64,000 bases of DNA from Bacilli bacterium (GCA_017617065.1 JAFZWP010000001.1:62001-126000); one strand, 5' to 3'; positions 7,155 through 15,060 are shown, counted from the first letter of the stretch. A program made the numbers and translations. Notes: a model not told the origin generated them from the letters alone.

Positions 7155-8105
7155 CTAATTTGTTTTATATTTTATTAGTTTTTGTATTTCACAAGGGTAA
7201 CATCTATCACTATCCGCAAAACACCTTGTGAAATTTACCGAATGGCCACATTCTCCTAGTTTAGATGAACAATATACAAAATCTTTTTCTTTTTTATTAT
7301 ATTCATATAGTAATTTAGGCTGTTTTAAAGCGATATTATCACCGTAGCTCTTTAAATATCCAGGCATAAGATTATCTATATGCAATAAAGTTTCAAATAC
7401 TGTCGATTTTTTAGGCATTTGTGGAGCTTTATCATCATCTAAACGAATATAAGGAATTGTATTAATATCTACTCTAAAGTACTCTATCCAATCTTTTATA
7501 GTAAAAGTATCCTTATCTTGCTCTTTTAGATATTCAAGCAAATAATCAGCACCAAATTTATCTTCGCATATACGCTTACAAGCTTCATTTGTTAATACAG
7601 TATTTACTACTACTTTTAAATCTTTATAGGTATCTGTAATATATTTTAAATTATGATAGAATAATAATTCATGCTCTTTACTTGTAAATCTACCTAATAT
7701 ATCATAGGAAGTAGCAAATTTTAGTCTGGGTAATAGTCCATTTGCTTCAAATAATGCTAAAAACCAATCTAATAAACCAATATCTTTATATAAAAGGTTT
7801 GTATTGATATATAGCAAATCTATTTTATTTAAACATAGTTTATCTTTAATTTCTTTTATTAAAGCAATAAATTCTTTTTTAACATCTTCATTAACAATAT
7901 CAAAGATTTCACCACCTACTAATAAGATATGATTACCTTCTTTAAATTGTTTATTTAAGAAAGATTTGCATTTTTCTATTGAATCTATTTGCTGGTTTAG
8001 AGTAAGTATTTTATCATCTATTTTGCGTTCATGATTGCGCTGGTGACAAAATGTACAATTATTGCCACAGTTATTCCATAAAAGAAATTCATAAACGCTT
8101 TGCAT
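7155..8105 (-). CDS. Radical-SAM protein with C-terminal cysteine cluster
   Basis: 316 residues. The radical-SAM cysteines are at 13, 17 and 20 (CGNNCTFC), with the GGE SAM-binding motif in LLVGGEIFD. The C-terminus has CGHSVNFTRC and CYPC, matching the arrangement in the protein at 3967, so the two are paralogues that bracket the putative substrate pair (4996, 5665). It overlaps the start codon of its neighbour (stop/start TAATG), so it is coupled to the phosphatase at 8105. The C-terminal cysteines resemble a SPASM or twitch-like extra cluster, common in peptide-modifying radical-SAM enzymes, but the family cannot be fixed by eye. Confidence 0.8.
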   Translation of the reverse strand: MQSVYEFLLWNNCGNNCTFCHQRNHERKIDDKILTLNQQIDSIEKCKSFLNKQFKEGNHILLVGGEIFDIVNEDVKKEFIALIKEIKDKLCLNKIDLLYINTNLLYKDIGLLDWFLALFEANGLLPRLKFATSYDILGRFTSKEHELLFYHNLKYITDTYKDLKVVVNTVLTNEACKRICEDKFGADYLLEYLKEQDKDTFTIKDWIEYFRVDINTIPYIRLDDDKAPQMPKKSTVFETLLHIDNLMPGYLKSYGDNIALKQPKLLYEYNKKEKDFVYCSSKLGECGHSVNFTRCFADSDRCYPCEIQKLIKYKTN

Positions 8106-8503
8106 TATTCACTCCAGACTTGAGCCATAAACATGCCATGATTATGCATTAAACCCACAACTGCTCCATGATCATCTAAGCCCATGTTAAATTCATAACC
8201 TTTTTCTTCTAATTTCTTAATCATATCTAATTTGAATTCGGCAGTAGTACCTGGATAATCATGAGGTTTACAAAATACTTTCTTTTTAATATCAGGAAAT
8301 AGTTTATTAAGTAATTTTTCTACTTTTTCTTGACCCATAGCCCATCTACCTGTAATAAATATAATAGTAAATTTTTGTCCTAATTGTTCAATTACAGGAA
8401 TCATCTTTTTGTTAGGTTCACCAAAATGATCATAGTTAGGAATTGCAAATTTATGTGTCACTACCCCATCTATATCACAAAAAATTGCAGGTATTTTTTC
8501 CAT
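8105..8503 (-). CDS. HAD-superfamily phosphatase
   Basis: 132 residues. Motif I is DIDGV (residues 9-13), with the nucleophile and general-acid aspartates; motif II is FITGR near residue 50; the C-terminal acidic motif is GLDDHG. The minimal size, with no cap domain, is typical of small HAD phosphatases such as polynucleotide 3'-phosphatases or nucleotidases. It overlaps neighbours on both sides (TAATG junctions). A nucleotide or nucleic-acid 3'-phosphate substrate is possible, given the RNA-repair enzyme elsewhere in the window. Confidence 0.82.
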   Translation of the reverse strand: MEKIPAIFCDIDGVVTHKFAIPNYDHFGEPNKKMIPVIEQLGQKFTIIFITGRWAMGQEKVEKLLNKLFPDIKKKVFCKPHDYPGTTAEFKLDMIKKLEEKGYEFNMGLDDHGAVVGLMHNHGMFMAQVWSE

Positions 8504-8721
8504 TATCTACTACCTTTATCTTGACTTTCTTTTGCTATATATTCATTTTCTAGTTTATGAAATATATCTATATAGAATGCCTGTGCTTTCTCTGGATCTT
8601 TAAATTTTTTATCTATTGCTCTACCATTAACCATATAAGTTACATGCCATCTTTGATCTTCGTGTTTAAAAATTGGTACCATACAATGAGTTGCTGCGTA
8701 CATATTTGCTGGAGTTGCCAT
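8503..8721 (-). CDS. Hypothetical protein
   Basis: 72 residues; its stop overlaps the start of the HAD gene. The sequence HVTYMVNGRAIDKKF followed by PEKAQAF looks like a small beta-beta-alpha domain of the kind seen in AP2-like or integrase arm-type DNA-binding modules, but this is weak. No strong ribosome site precedes the ATG, suggesting coupling to the gene at 8725. Confidence 0.6.
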   Translation of the reverse strand: MATPANMYAATHCMVPIFKHEDQRWHVTYMVNGRAIDKKFKDPEKAQAFYIDIFHKLENEYIAKESQDKGSR

Positions 8722-8724
8722 AAT

Positions 8725-9423
8725 TTACACCATATATCCTGTTTGATAATTTTTAGTAATTAGATACCCCTCGGATTTAAGTTTATTTATCTGAGTTTGG
8801 GTCAAATAATATTGGCCACTATATATGAACGCCGGAATTTTTGTATTTTTTCTTAAGTACAAATAAGCTTTTAAAGTACCAAAATGACTTCTACTAAATG
8901 AGCCAAAACTAATATACCATTTATTTGGTTCATATTCGTGTGGATCTACATTAGAAATCATCATATTTTCTGTTGGATGACCGCCATGACCTATTATCAT
9001 AATACATTCTTTAAACCATAGTGGATCATTTAACCGCTCTTCATGATACCATTTGTTTTGGTCATATTGATCTATATTATCCCAATTGCCATAATGTGTT
9101 TCATTAGCCATTAATTGACCATTACAATGTTCAGAAAATAATCCTCGGCCATCCATCCAAGCTTTAGTTACTTCCATGGCTGACATATTACGAATATCTT
9201 GCTTTTTAACTTCTGAATACCAAGTTTTATCAAACATATCTTTTACAACACCATTTTCATCTATAAAAGCCATCATACATTCTTTTATAGCATCAAAATA
9301 ATCTTGTAATGTCATATTATAAATAGGATTAACTACTTCATTATTAGACTTTATATCTTGAATAATGAATTTTCTAGCTTCTTTTAATTCGGCTGGAGTA
9401 ATACCATACTTATAATAATTCAT
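8725..9423 (-). CDS. Hypothetical protein
   Basis: 232 residues, no recognised family. It is rich in aromatic residues, with IIGHGGHP near the middle and a C-terminal YLTQTQINKLKSEGYLI that looks like a helix-turn-helix-sized motif. The ribosome site AGAGG lies as the loop of a small hairpin (GCATA-GAGG-TATGC, about 9425-9439) just before the ATG. Confidence 0.65.
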   Translation of the reverse strand: MNYYKYGITPAELKEARKFIIQDIKSNNEVVNPIYNMTLQDYFDAIKECMMAFIDENGVVKDMFDKTWYSEVKKQDIRNMSAMEVTKAWMDGRGLFSEHCNGQLMANETHYGNWDNIDQYDQNKWYHEERLNDPLWFKECIMIIGHGGHPTENMMISNVDPHEYEPNKWYISFGSFSRSHFGTLKAYLYLRKNTKIPAFIYSGQYYLTQTQINKLKSEGYLITKNYQTGYMV

Positions 9424-9450
9424 AGCATACCTCTATGCTTATAGAATATA

Positions 9451-9918
9451 CTACTTTTCTAAATAATCAATAAATAATTTTCCAATTAAATGATCTGTTT
9501 CGTGCTGTACAATTCTAGCCATTAAATGATTTTTAATCAAATCTTCATGCTCTTGACCATCTATATCTTGATATTTAACTCTGATACGTGTATATCTAAA
9601 AACATTTTCATGGATAGGTTTACCATCTTCACCTAATACACTTAAACAGCCTTCTTTCATACATTCTTTATCAAATGATTTCCAAACTATTTCAGGATTA
9701 ATCATAGGTATAAATTCATCAGCATCTGGATTCTTGACTATAATCAAACATTTAGATATACCAACTTGAGGAGCAGCAAGACCTACGCCACCCGCATTTT
9801 TAACTGTTTCGATCATTTCTTTAATTAAATGTGAAATATATTCTTTTTCTGTCGATAAATCAACACCTTCTGCAATTTGGCGTAATACTTTATCACCTAC
9901 ATGTACTATTTCTAACAT
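9451..9918 (-). CDS. def: Peptide deformylase
   Basis: 155 residues starting at ATG 9918, which has a GGGAG site; an ATG 15 bp further upstream lies inside that site. All three deformylase motifs are present: GLAAPQ (46-51), EGCLS (89-93) and HETDH (139-143, the HExxH metal ligands and catalytic Glu). It removes the formyl group from nascent N-termini in the cytoplasm. Phage deformylases are known from several marine and enteric phages. The C-terminus is short, as in other phage forms. The stop is TAG. Confidence 0.95.
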   Translation of the reverse strand: MLEIVHVGDKVLRQIAEGVDLSTEKEYISHLIKEMIETVKNAGGVGLAAPQVGISKCLIIVKNPDADEFIPMINPEIVWKSFDKECMKEGCLSVLGEDGKPIHENVFRYTRIRVKYQDIDGQEHEDLIKNHLMARIVQHETDHLIGKLFIDYLEK

Positions 9919-10283
9919 TATCTTACTCCCCATTTTGCTTTTAAGCGTTCAACTTGTTTATCCAAAGCTTCATAATCCAAACCTTTATTTTGTTGTTTAT
10001 TTTCATATTCAGCTTTTAATTGATCAAACAAAGCTTGCTGTGCTATAATAGATTGAACTCTTTCTTTGCACTTATTTTCTAAGCCAACTTTAGCATCACC
10101 CAATCTTAAATAAGTATTATGATGTTTAGTACCAAATTCTATTGTGTTGTCGGAATTAATACTGCCTTTACGCAAGACATATACATCTTTATCTTTAACT
10201 ATAAACCAACCTTTTAAACTATCAGTACACCATACATCTTTCATTCCGCATGGATTTTTATATTGAAAATTTTTCTTTGGCAT
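9918..10283 (-). CDS. Hypothetical basic protein
   Basis: 121 residues from ATG 10283, which has AAGGAG 8 bp upstream; a longer frame runs into the promoter region and is unlikely to be translated. The N-terminus is basic (MPKKNFQYKN) and the C-terminal third is a probable coiled coil. The stop overlaps the deformylase start (GATAATG). No known family. Confidence 0.7.
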   Translation of the reverse strand: MPKKNFQYKNPCGMKDVWCTDSLKGWFIVKDKDVYVLRKGSINSDNTIEFGTKHHNTYLRLGDAKVGLENKCKERVQSIIAQQALFDQLKAEYENKQQNKGLDYEALDKQVERLKAKWGVR

Positions 10284-10307
10284 CTTTTTCTCCTTTTGTA
10301 TATACAA

Positions 10308-10336
10308 ATTATGTAATACAAGAGGAGAAAAGTAAA
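10308..10336 (-). promoter_or_regulatory. Host-like promoter for the 10283 gene
   Basis: Minus strand: -35 TTTACT (10336-10331), 17-bp spacer, -10 CATAAT (10313-10308), preceded by TTGG as in other promoters of the window. Confidence 0.6.
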
Positions 10337-10347
10337 ACCAATTTTTT

Positions 10348-10698
10348 CTAATTTAATGCTATTTTTAGATAACCTAATTGTGTATCTAATTCTTTACGAG
10401 TATTAGCTTTAATGTTGAAGCATCTTTTACTTTTATCACCAACTATTTCAATTGGACCTTTTCCATTTAAAATATTCATTAATGTTGGATCAGCTTGTAA
10501 TCTTTTATCTAACCAACCCAATGTAGCCATACCAGTAGAAACCGTAAATTCAACATTCCATTTATCTACTTTATAAACCGAAAGATAACAACCTATATTT
10601 AAATGAGCAAATATCTTACCTAAGAAATTTGTCATTTCTTTCTTAAAGCCTTGTTTCCATATTTCATATTTTTCTGTTTCATTCATATATCTTTTCAT
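10348..10698 (-). CDS. Hypothetical protein, possible member of the LxRIxG family
   Basis: 116 residues, TAG stop. It pairs with the upstream gene at 10700: both end in a similar segment (RCFNIKANTRKELDTQLGYL versus RFFRITGTDEEIQAKLAYM). The end LGYLKIALN resembles the C-terminal signature of the paralogue family at 32634-41646. No function is known. Confidence 0.65.
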   Translation of the reverse strand: MKRYMNETEKYEIWKQGFKKEMTNFLGKIFAHLNIGCYLSVYKVDKWNVEFTVSTGMATLGWLDKRLQADPTLMNILNGKGPIEIVGDKSKRCFNIKANTRKELDTQLGYLKIALN

Positions 10699-10699
10699 T

Positions 10700-11017
10700 T
10701 TACATCACCATTTTCATATATGCTAATTTTGCTTGTATTTCTTCATCCGTTCCTGTTATTCTAAAGAATCGATGTGATAATCCTTGCTGTCTTTTAACAT
10801 CTACATCTTTGCCTGCCCAAATATGTACGCATTGCATAAAGATAGGATCTTCTATAAACTTTACAGTTAAGGCTATCAATTCATCATTTGGAGCATCCAA
10901 TCTAAATTCAAGTTGACCATCTTCTACAAAATATACACATACACTCCGTATCCAATCATTAGGAGAGATATTGAATACCCTATTTAAAAGATTTTGATAC
11001 TCCGTTATTTTTGACAT
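10700..11017 (-). CDS. Hypothetical protein, paralogue of the 10348 gene
   Basis: 105 residues. Similar in size and C-terminal pattern to the protein at 10348, ending in a LAYMKM helix. It is transcribed from the host-like promoter at 11042-11069. The two genes look like an old tandem duplication. Function unknown. Confidence 0.65.
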   Translation of the reverse strand: MSKITEYQNLLNRVFNISPNDWIRSVCVYFVEDGQLEFRLDAPNDELIALTVKFIEDPIFMQCVHIWAGKDVDVKRQQGLSHRFFRITGTDEEIQAKLAYMKMVM

Positions 11018-11041
11018 AATTATTCCTTAATTTTTTATTAT

Positions 11042-11069
11042 ATTATACTGTTTATTTTTTAAATGTAAA
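11042..11069 (-). promoter_or_regulatory. Host-like promoter, divergent from the GIY-YIG gene
   Basis: Minus strand: -35 TTTACA (11069-11064), 16-bp spacer, -10 TATAAT (11047-11042). It drives 11017 leftward, while the GTTCTATTTATAAA motif at 11081-11094 faces right. Confidence 0.75.
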
Positions 11070-11080
11070 ACAGATAAACT

Positions 11081-11094
11081 GTTCTATTTATAAA
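11081..11094 (+). promoter_or_regulatory. Candidate phage promoter for the GIY-YIG gene
   Basis: GTTCTATTTATAAA lies 12-25 bp before the ATG, overlapping the ribosome-site region (AAAGGA). It is one of six rightward copies of this motif. Confidence 0.6.
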
Positions 11095-11105
11095 GGATAT
11101 TTTTT

Positions 11106-11936
11106 ATGTTTGGATATATTTATAAAATAACTTTACCTAATGGTAGATGCTATGTTGGGTGTAAGAAAAAAGCTACTTTTGATGAAAATTACTGGAGTAG
11201 CTCTTGTAATCCAGAATTTTGGAAAGATTTAGAATTTTATGGTAAAGAAAATTGTAAGCGAGAAATTTTAGAATGGATAGATAATCAAGAAAATATTGCA
11301 GAAAGAGAAGATTATTGGATATTACATGAAAATGCTTTTATAAAACAAGGCGGATATAATCTAGCCAAATCTTGTCATCCATTCTATCAAAATGAACATA
11401 CTATACAAAAAATTAAAAACAACAATAAAAAGTATAATGCCAATCTAACTGAAGAACAAAAGTTAAAAAGAAGTCAACATTGTAGAGAAAAATGTTTAGA
11501 TCCGGCAGGTATTTATCAATCTAAAGAATATAAAGAAAAAATGAGTAAATCCCTTAAAAAAGCTATAAAAGAAAAAGGTGGAATTTGGAATAAAGGATTA
11601 ACTAAAGAAAATAACGCTGGAGTTAAAAAAATTTCTGAAACAAAGAAAAATGGACATTGGTATACAAACGGAGTTATAGAAATATTCTGTAAAAATTGCC
11701 CAAAAGGCTTTTATATTGGAAGAAAACCTTATTCAACTAATGGTTTAAATAATATCAAAAAAGCCGCCAAAGATTCTCAAAGATGTAAAAAAATATCACT
11801 TAGCAAAAAAGGATCTAAAAACCCGGCTTTTGGAAAGCATTGGTATACAAATGGAAATATAAATATCCTTACATTTGATTGCCCAAAAGGATTTAAGCCG
11901 GGAAAATTAAAAATTAAGGTAAAATTTCAACAGTAG
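11106..11936 (+). CDS. GIY-YIG homing endonuclease
   Basis: 276 residues. It starts with GYIYKI and then CYVGCKK, the GIY-YIG strands, followed by a WSSS segment and an Arg/Glu-bearing helix (NCKREILEWI, AEREDYWI) typical of the catalytic domain. The C-terminal half is lysine-rich, with two copies of an HWYTNG repeat and FCKNCPKGF/TFDCPKGF zinc-like pairs, probably DNA-recognition modules. It is a free-standing mobile gene inserted between leftward genes in the opposite orientation; its end (TAG) overlaps the convergent transpeptidase gene by 23 bp. Confidence 0.85.
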   Translation: MFGYIYKITLPNGRCYVGCKKKATFDENYWSSSCNPEFWKDLEFYGKENCKREILEWIDNQENIAEREDYWILHENAFIKQGGYNLAKSCHPFYQNEHTIQKIKNNNKKYNANLTEEQKLKRSQHCREKCLDPAGIYQSKEYKEKMSKSLKKAIKEKGGIWNKGLTKENNAGVKKISETKKNGHWYTNGVIEIFCKNCPKGFYIGRKPYSTNGLNNIKKAAKDSQRCKKISLSKKGSKNPAFGKHWYTNGNINILTFDCPKGFKPGKLKIKVKFQQ

Positions 11937-12525
11937 TACCCACTCTTACCAAGCGATTAACTTCTAAAATTTCTTCTTTTGTTTTAACACGAATACATCC
12001 TAATGATCCATTCATTGGCAAGCCTTCAATCCAAGCATGAATACCAATTGAATCGCCAGGTTTACATCCTAATTCTTTAGCTTTTTTAATATCCTTAGCA
12101 CGTGGATAATCTAAAGCTAAAAACTTATGGTATTTAGAATCTCGCTTTTCAACAATCCTATAAGTACCTTCTGGTGTTCTTTTATCACCATCACATTGTT
12201 TAGGACCAGGATTTTTACCTGTTACTACATTATATTGTTTAACCACACAACCGTTAACATCTAACAATTGCATAGTCTTAGCTGATTTATCTACTACAAT
12301 CTTTACTACTGTACCAGGATTCTTACATTTATCTAAATATACTTCACCATATGCTTTTTTATAAATAGTATTATGATAAACATTTTGTGGCATAAAAGCA
12401 TAAGCCGGACTAATACTTGAATCCATTACTACATCAGCTCTTGCTATTCTTGTACTTAATATATCACCAATTATACAACCCAGCAAAATTGCAGCAATTA
12501 ATCTAATCATATCTTGTTTTTTCAT
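11914..12525 (-). CDS. L,D-transpeptidase (YkuD domain), exported
   Basis: 203 residues. The N-terminus (residues 7-30) is a hydrophobic signal or anchor ending near ARADVV. The YkuD catalytic motif is present: His163 (IHAWIEG) and Cys177 in NGSLGCIRV, with Arg179. These enzymes form or cut 3-3 crosslinks or attach proteins to peptidoglycan in the periplasm. In a phage it could aid lysis, remodel the wall, or block superinfection. It has its own host-like promoter at 12553-12581. Confidence 0.9.
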   Translation of the reverse strand: MKKQDMIRLIAAILLGCIIGDILSTRIARADVVMDSSISPAYAFMPQNVYHNTIYKKAYGEVYLDKCKNPGTVVKIVVDKSAKTMQLLDVNGCVVKQYNVVTGKNPGPKQCDGDKRTPEGTYRIVEKRDSKYHKFLALDYPRAKDIKKAKELGCKPGDSIGIHAWIEGLPMNGSLGCIRVKTKEEILEVNRLVRVGTTVEILP

Positions 12526-12552
12526 ATTATATCCTCTTTGTTATATGTTTAT

Positions 12553-12581
12553 ATTATAAGCTATTTATTTCAAATAGTAAA
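12553..12581 (-). promoter_or_regulatory. Host-like promoter for the L,D-transpeptidase gene
   Basis: Minus strand: -35 TTTACT (12581-12576) preceded by GGC, 17-bp spacer, -10 TATAAT (12558-12553). It begins a few bases after the terminator of the small RNA at 12593-12675. Confidence 0.75.
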
Positions 12582-12592
12582 GCCGATAATTA

Positions 12593-12675
12593 AAAGGCTA
12601 CTTTTTTACGGTAGCCCTTAATGTTGCAGACAAAGTAATCGTATTCTCATCTCAGAAATTCCTTGACTCAAATAC
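12593..12675 (-). ncRNA. Candidate small non-coding RNA, about 83 nt
   Basis: A complete transcription unit without an ORF. The promoter at 12682-12709 (TTTACT, 16 bp, TATAAT) predicts a start near 12675; an intrinsic terminator with stem GGCTAC/GTAGCC (12597-12616) and a TTTT run ends it near 12593. The RNA body contains a CTGAGATGAGAATACG segment. It lies between the transpeptidase and ornithine carbamoyltransferase genes. No known family recognised. Confidence 0.6.
12597..12616 (-). terminator. Intrinsic terminator of the 83-nt RNA
   Basis: Stem GGCTAC/GTAGCC with an A-rich loop and a following TTTT on the minus strand. Confidence 0.75.
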
Positions 12676-12681
12676 AAATTT

Positions 12682-12709
12682 ATTATAGTAAATTTTTTGA
12701 AAAAGTAAA
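12682..12709 (-). promoter_or_regulatory. Host-like promoter of the 83-nt RNA
   Basis: Minus strand TGGTTTTACT with -35 TTTACT (12709-12704), 16-bp spacer, -10 TATAAT (12687-12682). Confidence 0.75.
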
Positions 12710-12720
12710 ACCAAATATTT

Positions 12721-12737
12721 AATTCTATAGTATATAA
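12721..12737 (+). promoter_or_regulatory. Candidate phage promoter for the ornithine carbamoyltransferase gene
   Basis: AATTCTATAGTATATAA, followed at once by AAAAGGAG and the ATG at 12753. It matches the rightward motif with one change (ATTCTAT for GTTCTAT). Confidence 0.55.
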
Positions 12738-12752
12738 TCAAAAGGAGAATAT

Positions 12753-13661
12753 ATGCGAAATTTATTAACATTAATGGATTATTCTACTGAAACAATTGAA
12801 AAATTAATTATAGATGCTCATGCTATAAAAGAAACAAAACAAACATCAGCTTGGTCTAAATGTAGTTATCCTTATATATTAGAAGGTAAAAATATCTTGT
12901 TATATTTTGAAAAACCTTCTTTACGTACACATTTAACATTTGAAATGGCTGTGCGTAATTTAGGTGGTAATCCTATATATTTTGATAATTCAAAGCAGAT
13001 GGGAAGAGAACCAGATGTTGATATAGCAAAGAATATAGCTAGATGGGGTTTAGATGGTATAGTAGCGAGAGTATTTAGTCAAACTACATTAGAAACATTT
13101 ATGAAATATACTAATGTACCAGTTATTAATGCACTGTCGGATTTGTATCATCCATGTCAAGCTTTAGCTGATTATATGACTATGAAAGAACTTACCGGTA
13201 AAAATTGGAAAGATTTAAAACTTGCTTATATAGGTGAGCCTAATAATGTATCTAATTCATTAATGATTATGGCAGCTAAATTAGGTACTACATTTACTAT
13301 TTGTTGTCCAGCGAGTATGAGTCCGGATTATTTGTTATTAAAGCAATGCCAAAAGTTAAATCCTAATATTAAAGTATCTTGTTTTATTGAAGACATTAAA
13401 GATTTTGATGTAATATATGGTGATACTTGGTATTCAATGGGTGATGAATATACGCCAAATAAAGCTTTAATTTTACAAGCTTATCAAATAAATAAAGCTT
13501 TATTGACTGCTTTAAATATTCCTTATGTATTACATTGTTTACCTTGTCATAGAGATCAAGAAATTACAGATGAAGTGATACAAGAACATCCAGAAATCTA
13601 TCAATTGGCTGAAAATAGATTATGGACAGAAATGTCAGTATTACATTATTTATTCTACTAA
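12753..13661 (+). CDS. argF: Ornithine carbamoyltransferase
   Basis: 302 residues, full family length. The carbamoyl-phosphate motif is SLRT (56-59; the usual form is STRT), then HPCQALAD (133-140), the ornithine-binding SMG loop (TWYSMG, 225-230) and HCLP with Cys263 (261-264). The SMG loop and HCLP identify ornithine rather than aspartate carbamoyltransferase. It makes citrulline from ornithine and carbamoyl phosphate, or runs in reverse in arginine catabolism with ATP gain through carbamate kinase. No other arginine gene is in the window, so it is an auxiliary metabolic gene, transcribed alone, with strong AAAAGGAG and a terminator at 13664-13690. Confidence 0.93.
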   Translation: MRNLLTLMDYSTETIEKLIIDAHAIKETKQTSAWSKCSYPYILEGKNILLYFEKPSLRTHLTFEMAVRNLGGNPIYFDNSKQMGREPDVDIAKNIARWGLDGIVARVFSQTTLETFMKYTNVPVINALSDLYHPCQALADYMTMKELTGKNWKDLKLAYIGEPNNVSNSLMIMAAKLGTTFTICCPASMSPDYLLLKQCQKLNPNIKVSCFIEDIKDFDVIYGDTWYSMGDEYTPNKALILQAYQINKALLTALNIPYVLHCLPCHRDQEITDEVIQEHPEIYQLAENRLWTEMSVLHYLFY

Positions 13662-13777
13662 TAAAAGCTCCTTTTTACGGGAGCTCTTATTAGATGTTTA
13701 CAAATTTGTTTATTTTCTTTACAACTACTACAACCCTTAAGGGTAGATTTCTATATTTCTTTTAGTATCTTCTTCAT
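13658..13777 (-). pseudogene. Small Cys-rich ORF interrupted by an in-frame TAG
   Basis: A strong AAAGGAGGAG site precedes ATG 13777. The frame reads 8 codons (MKKILKEI), then TAG at 13751-13753, then continues in frame for 30 codons with a zinc-finger-like GCSSCKENKQICKH. The continued frame ends at 13658, overlapping the end of the convergent argF gene and the shared terminator. Either a short peptide is made, the gene is decayed, or the TAG is read through. A second gene with the same arrangement lies at 16908-17264. Confidence 0.5.
13664..13690. terminator. Bidirectional intrinsic terminator after argF
   Basis: Stem AGCTCC (13666-13671)/GGAGCT (13680-13685), with T-rich tracts on both sides (TTATT rightward, TTTTATT leftward). 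Confidence 0.75.
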
Positions 13778-13789
13778 AGCTCCTCCTTT

Positions 13790-15025
13790 TTAGATATTAC
13801 CTAATATACTAATATCGCAATCTGCTACAAACAATCTATTAGTTATATCATGTACTATTTGTTTTGCAGATTTTTTAACCAATTTATTTTCTTTAGTAAC
13901 ATTACAATCACAAGGATTATACATTGGATTACAATATCTAAAGAAGTTGTCTTTTGCTATATCTGTCGATTTTAATCCTATAGTACCAGCAAAATTTACT
14001 GCGCGTTCAACATCTTTATCTGTAATTATCTTAGGAAGGTTAGTAATTACTTTATCTACTGCTTCTAAGTATTGTTTTAGATGTTTCTTTTCTGTACTAG
14101 ATTTAATCAACAAGATTTGTGGTAATCTATCATTAAAAGTATGTGGAAATAATGTTACGAATTCTGCATGAATACTATAACATACACCATACTTTTCACG
14201 AACTTCTCTAAATAACACTGCAGACAATCCAGCAGAAAGTACATTTTCATATAGATCAAGCATACGTTGAGTAGCAATCATATCTGGCATATAATAAGCA
14301 TGTAATACTTGTACTTGAGCTGTATCTTTCTTCTGCTTATATGGAGATTTTTTCTTTATATCTAAATCAATCTTAGTATTATCCCAAATAGTACGCATAT
14401 CTTTTCCAGTAGAAGCATATTCATCAAAGTATTTTTCGACAATCTTACAAACTTTACGAAATGATAAATGTGAGCATACTGAAATAACCATATTTTTTGG
14501 AATATAGGTATTTATGATAAAGTCATTTACTTGCTTTAATGTAATTGCTTTAACACTTTTAATAGAGCCAGCTACATCATCCATACCTAAAAATTCACGA
14601 TAATAATTAGTTTCATTTGTAGCTTCAAAGTCATCTTCATACATAGCAATTTCTTGACATACTACTGATTTTTCTTTTTCAAATTCTTTTTTATTAAGAT
14701 TTTTATTTAATAACATATCAGCATATATTTCAGCACATTTTTCAAGTTTATCTGGTAAACATTCAAAATGAAAACAAACATTATCATAATTAGTCCAAGC
14801 ATTAATAATAGCACCTTGTTGTTCTAATTCTTCAGAAATTTGTTTAGTAGTTCTTTCAAAACTAGCTTTAAACATTAAATGTTCAACCAAATGATTAATA
14901 CCTTTTTCTTTTGGACCTTCTAAAGCACTACCTGTTAAAACATTTACTTGAAAAGCATCTTTATTATTTACAGCATTCTTTTCATATAAGATTACTAAGC
15001 CATTATCTAATGTTTTTGTTTTCAT
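13790..15025 (-). CDS. M16-family zinc metallopeptidase
   Basis: 411 residues, one two-domain M16 half. The inverted zinc motif HLVEH lies near residue 47, with the downstream acidic helix KEKSVVCQEIAMYEDD supplying the third ligand. Family-typical segments such as NAWTNYDNVCFHFECLP follow. M16 proteases (processing peptidase/PqqF group) cut peptides; an M16 enzyme in a phage that also encodes radical-SAM proteins could trim modified peptides, but nothing links the two loci directly. No signal peptide, so cytoplasmic. It has its own promoter at 15061-15089. Confidence 0.88.
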   Translation of the reverse strand: MKTKTLDNGLVILYEKNAVNNKDAFQVNVLTGSALEGPKEKGINHLVEHLMFKASFERTTKQISEELEQQGAIINAWTNYDNVCFHFECLPDKLEKCAEIYADMLLNKNLNKKEFEKEKSVVCQEIAMYEDDFEATNETNYYREFLGMDDVAGSIKSVKAITLKQVNDFIINTYIPKNMVISVCSHLSFRKVCKIVEKYFDEYASTGKDMRTIWDNTKIDLDIKKKSPYKQKKDTAQVQVLHAYYMPDMIATQRMLDLYENVLSAGLSAVLFREVREKYGVCYSIHAEFVTLFPHTFNDRLPQILLIKSSTEKKHLKQYLEAVDKVITNLPKIITDKDVERAVNFAGTIGLKSTDIAKDNFFRYCNPMYNPCDCNVTKENKLVKKSAKQIVHDITNRLFVADCDISILGNI

Positions 15026-15060
15026 AACTATTACTCCCTTTATTAATATAATATAATATT

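Noticed and set aside
8557-8763. Rightward ORF over the 8503 gene
   Set aside because: A mirror-frame shadow of real leftward genes with good ribosome sites; composition is that of an antisense reading of AT-rich coding DNA. The same holds for the other opposite-strand ORFs over known genes.
12641-12675. Hammerhead ribozyme core in the 83-nt RNA (CTGAGATGAG)
   Set aside because: It lacks the CUGAnGA...GAAA arrangement and the three-way stem order.
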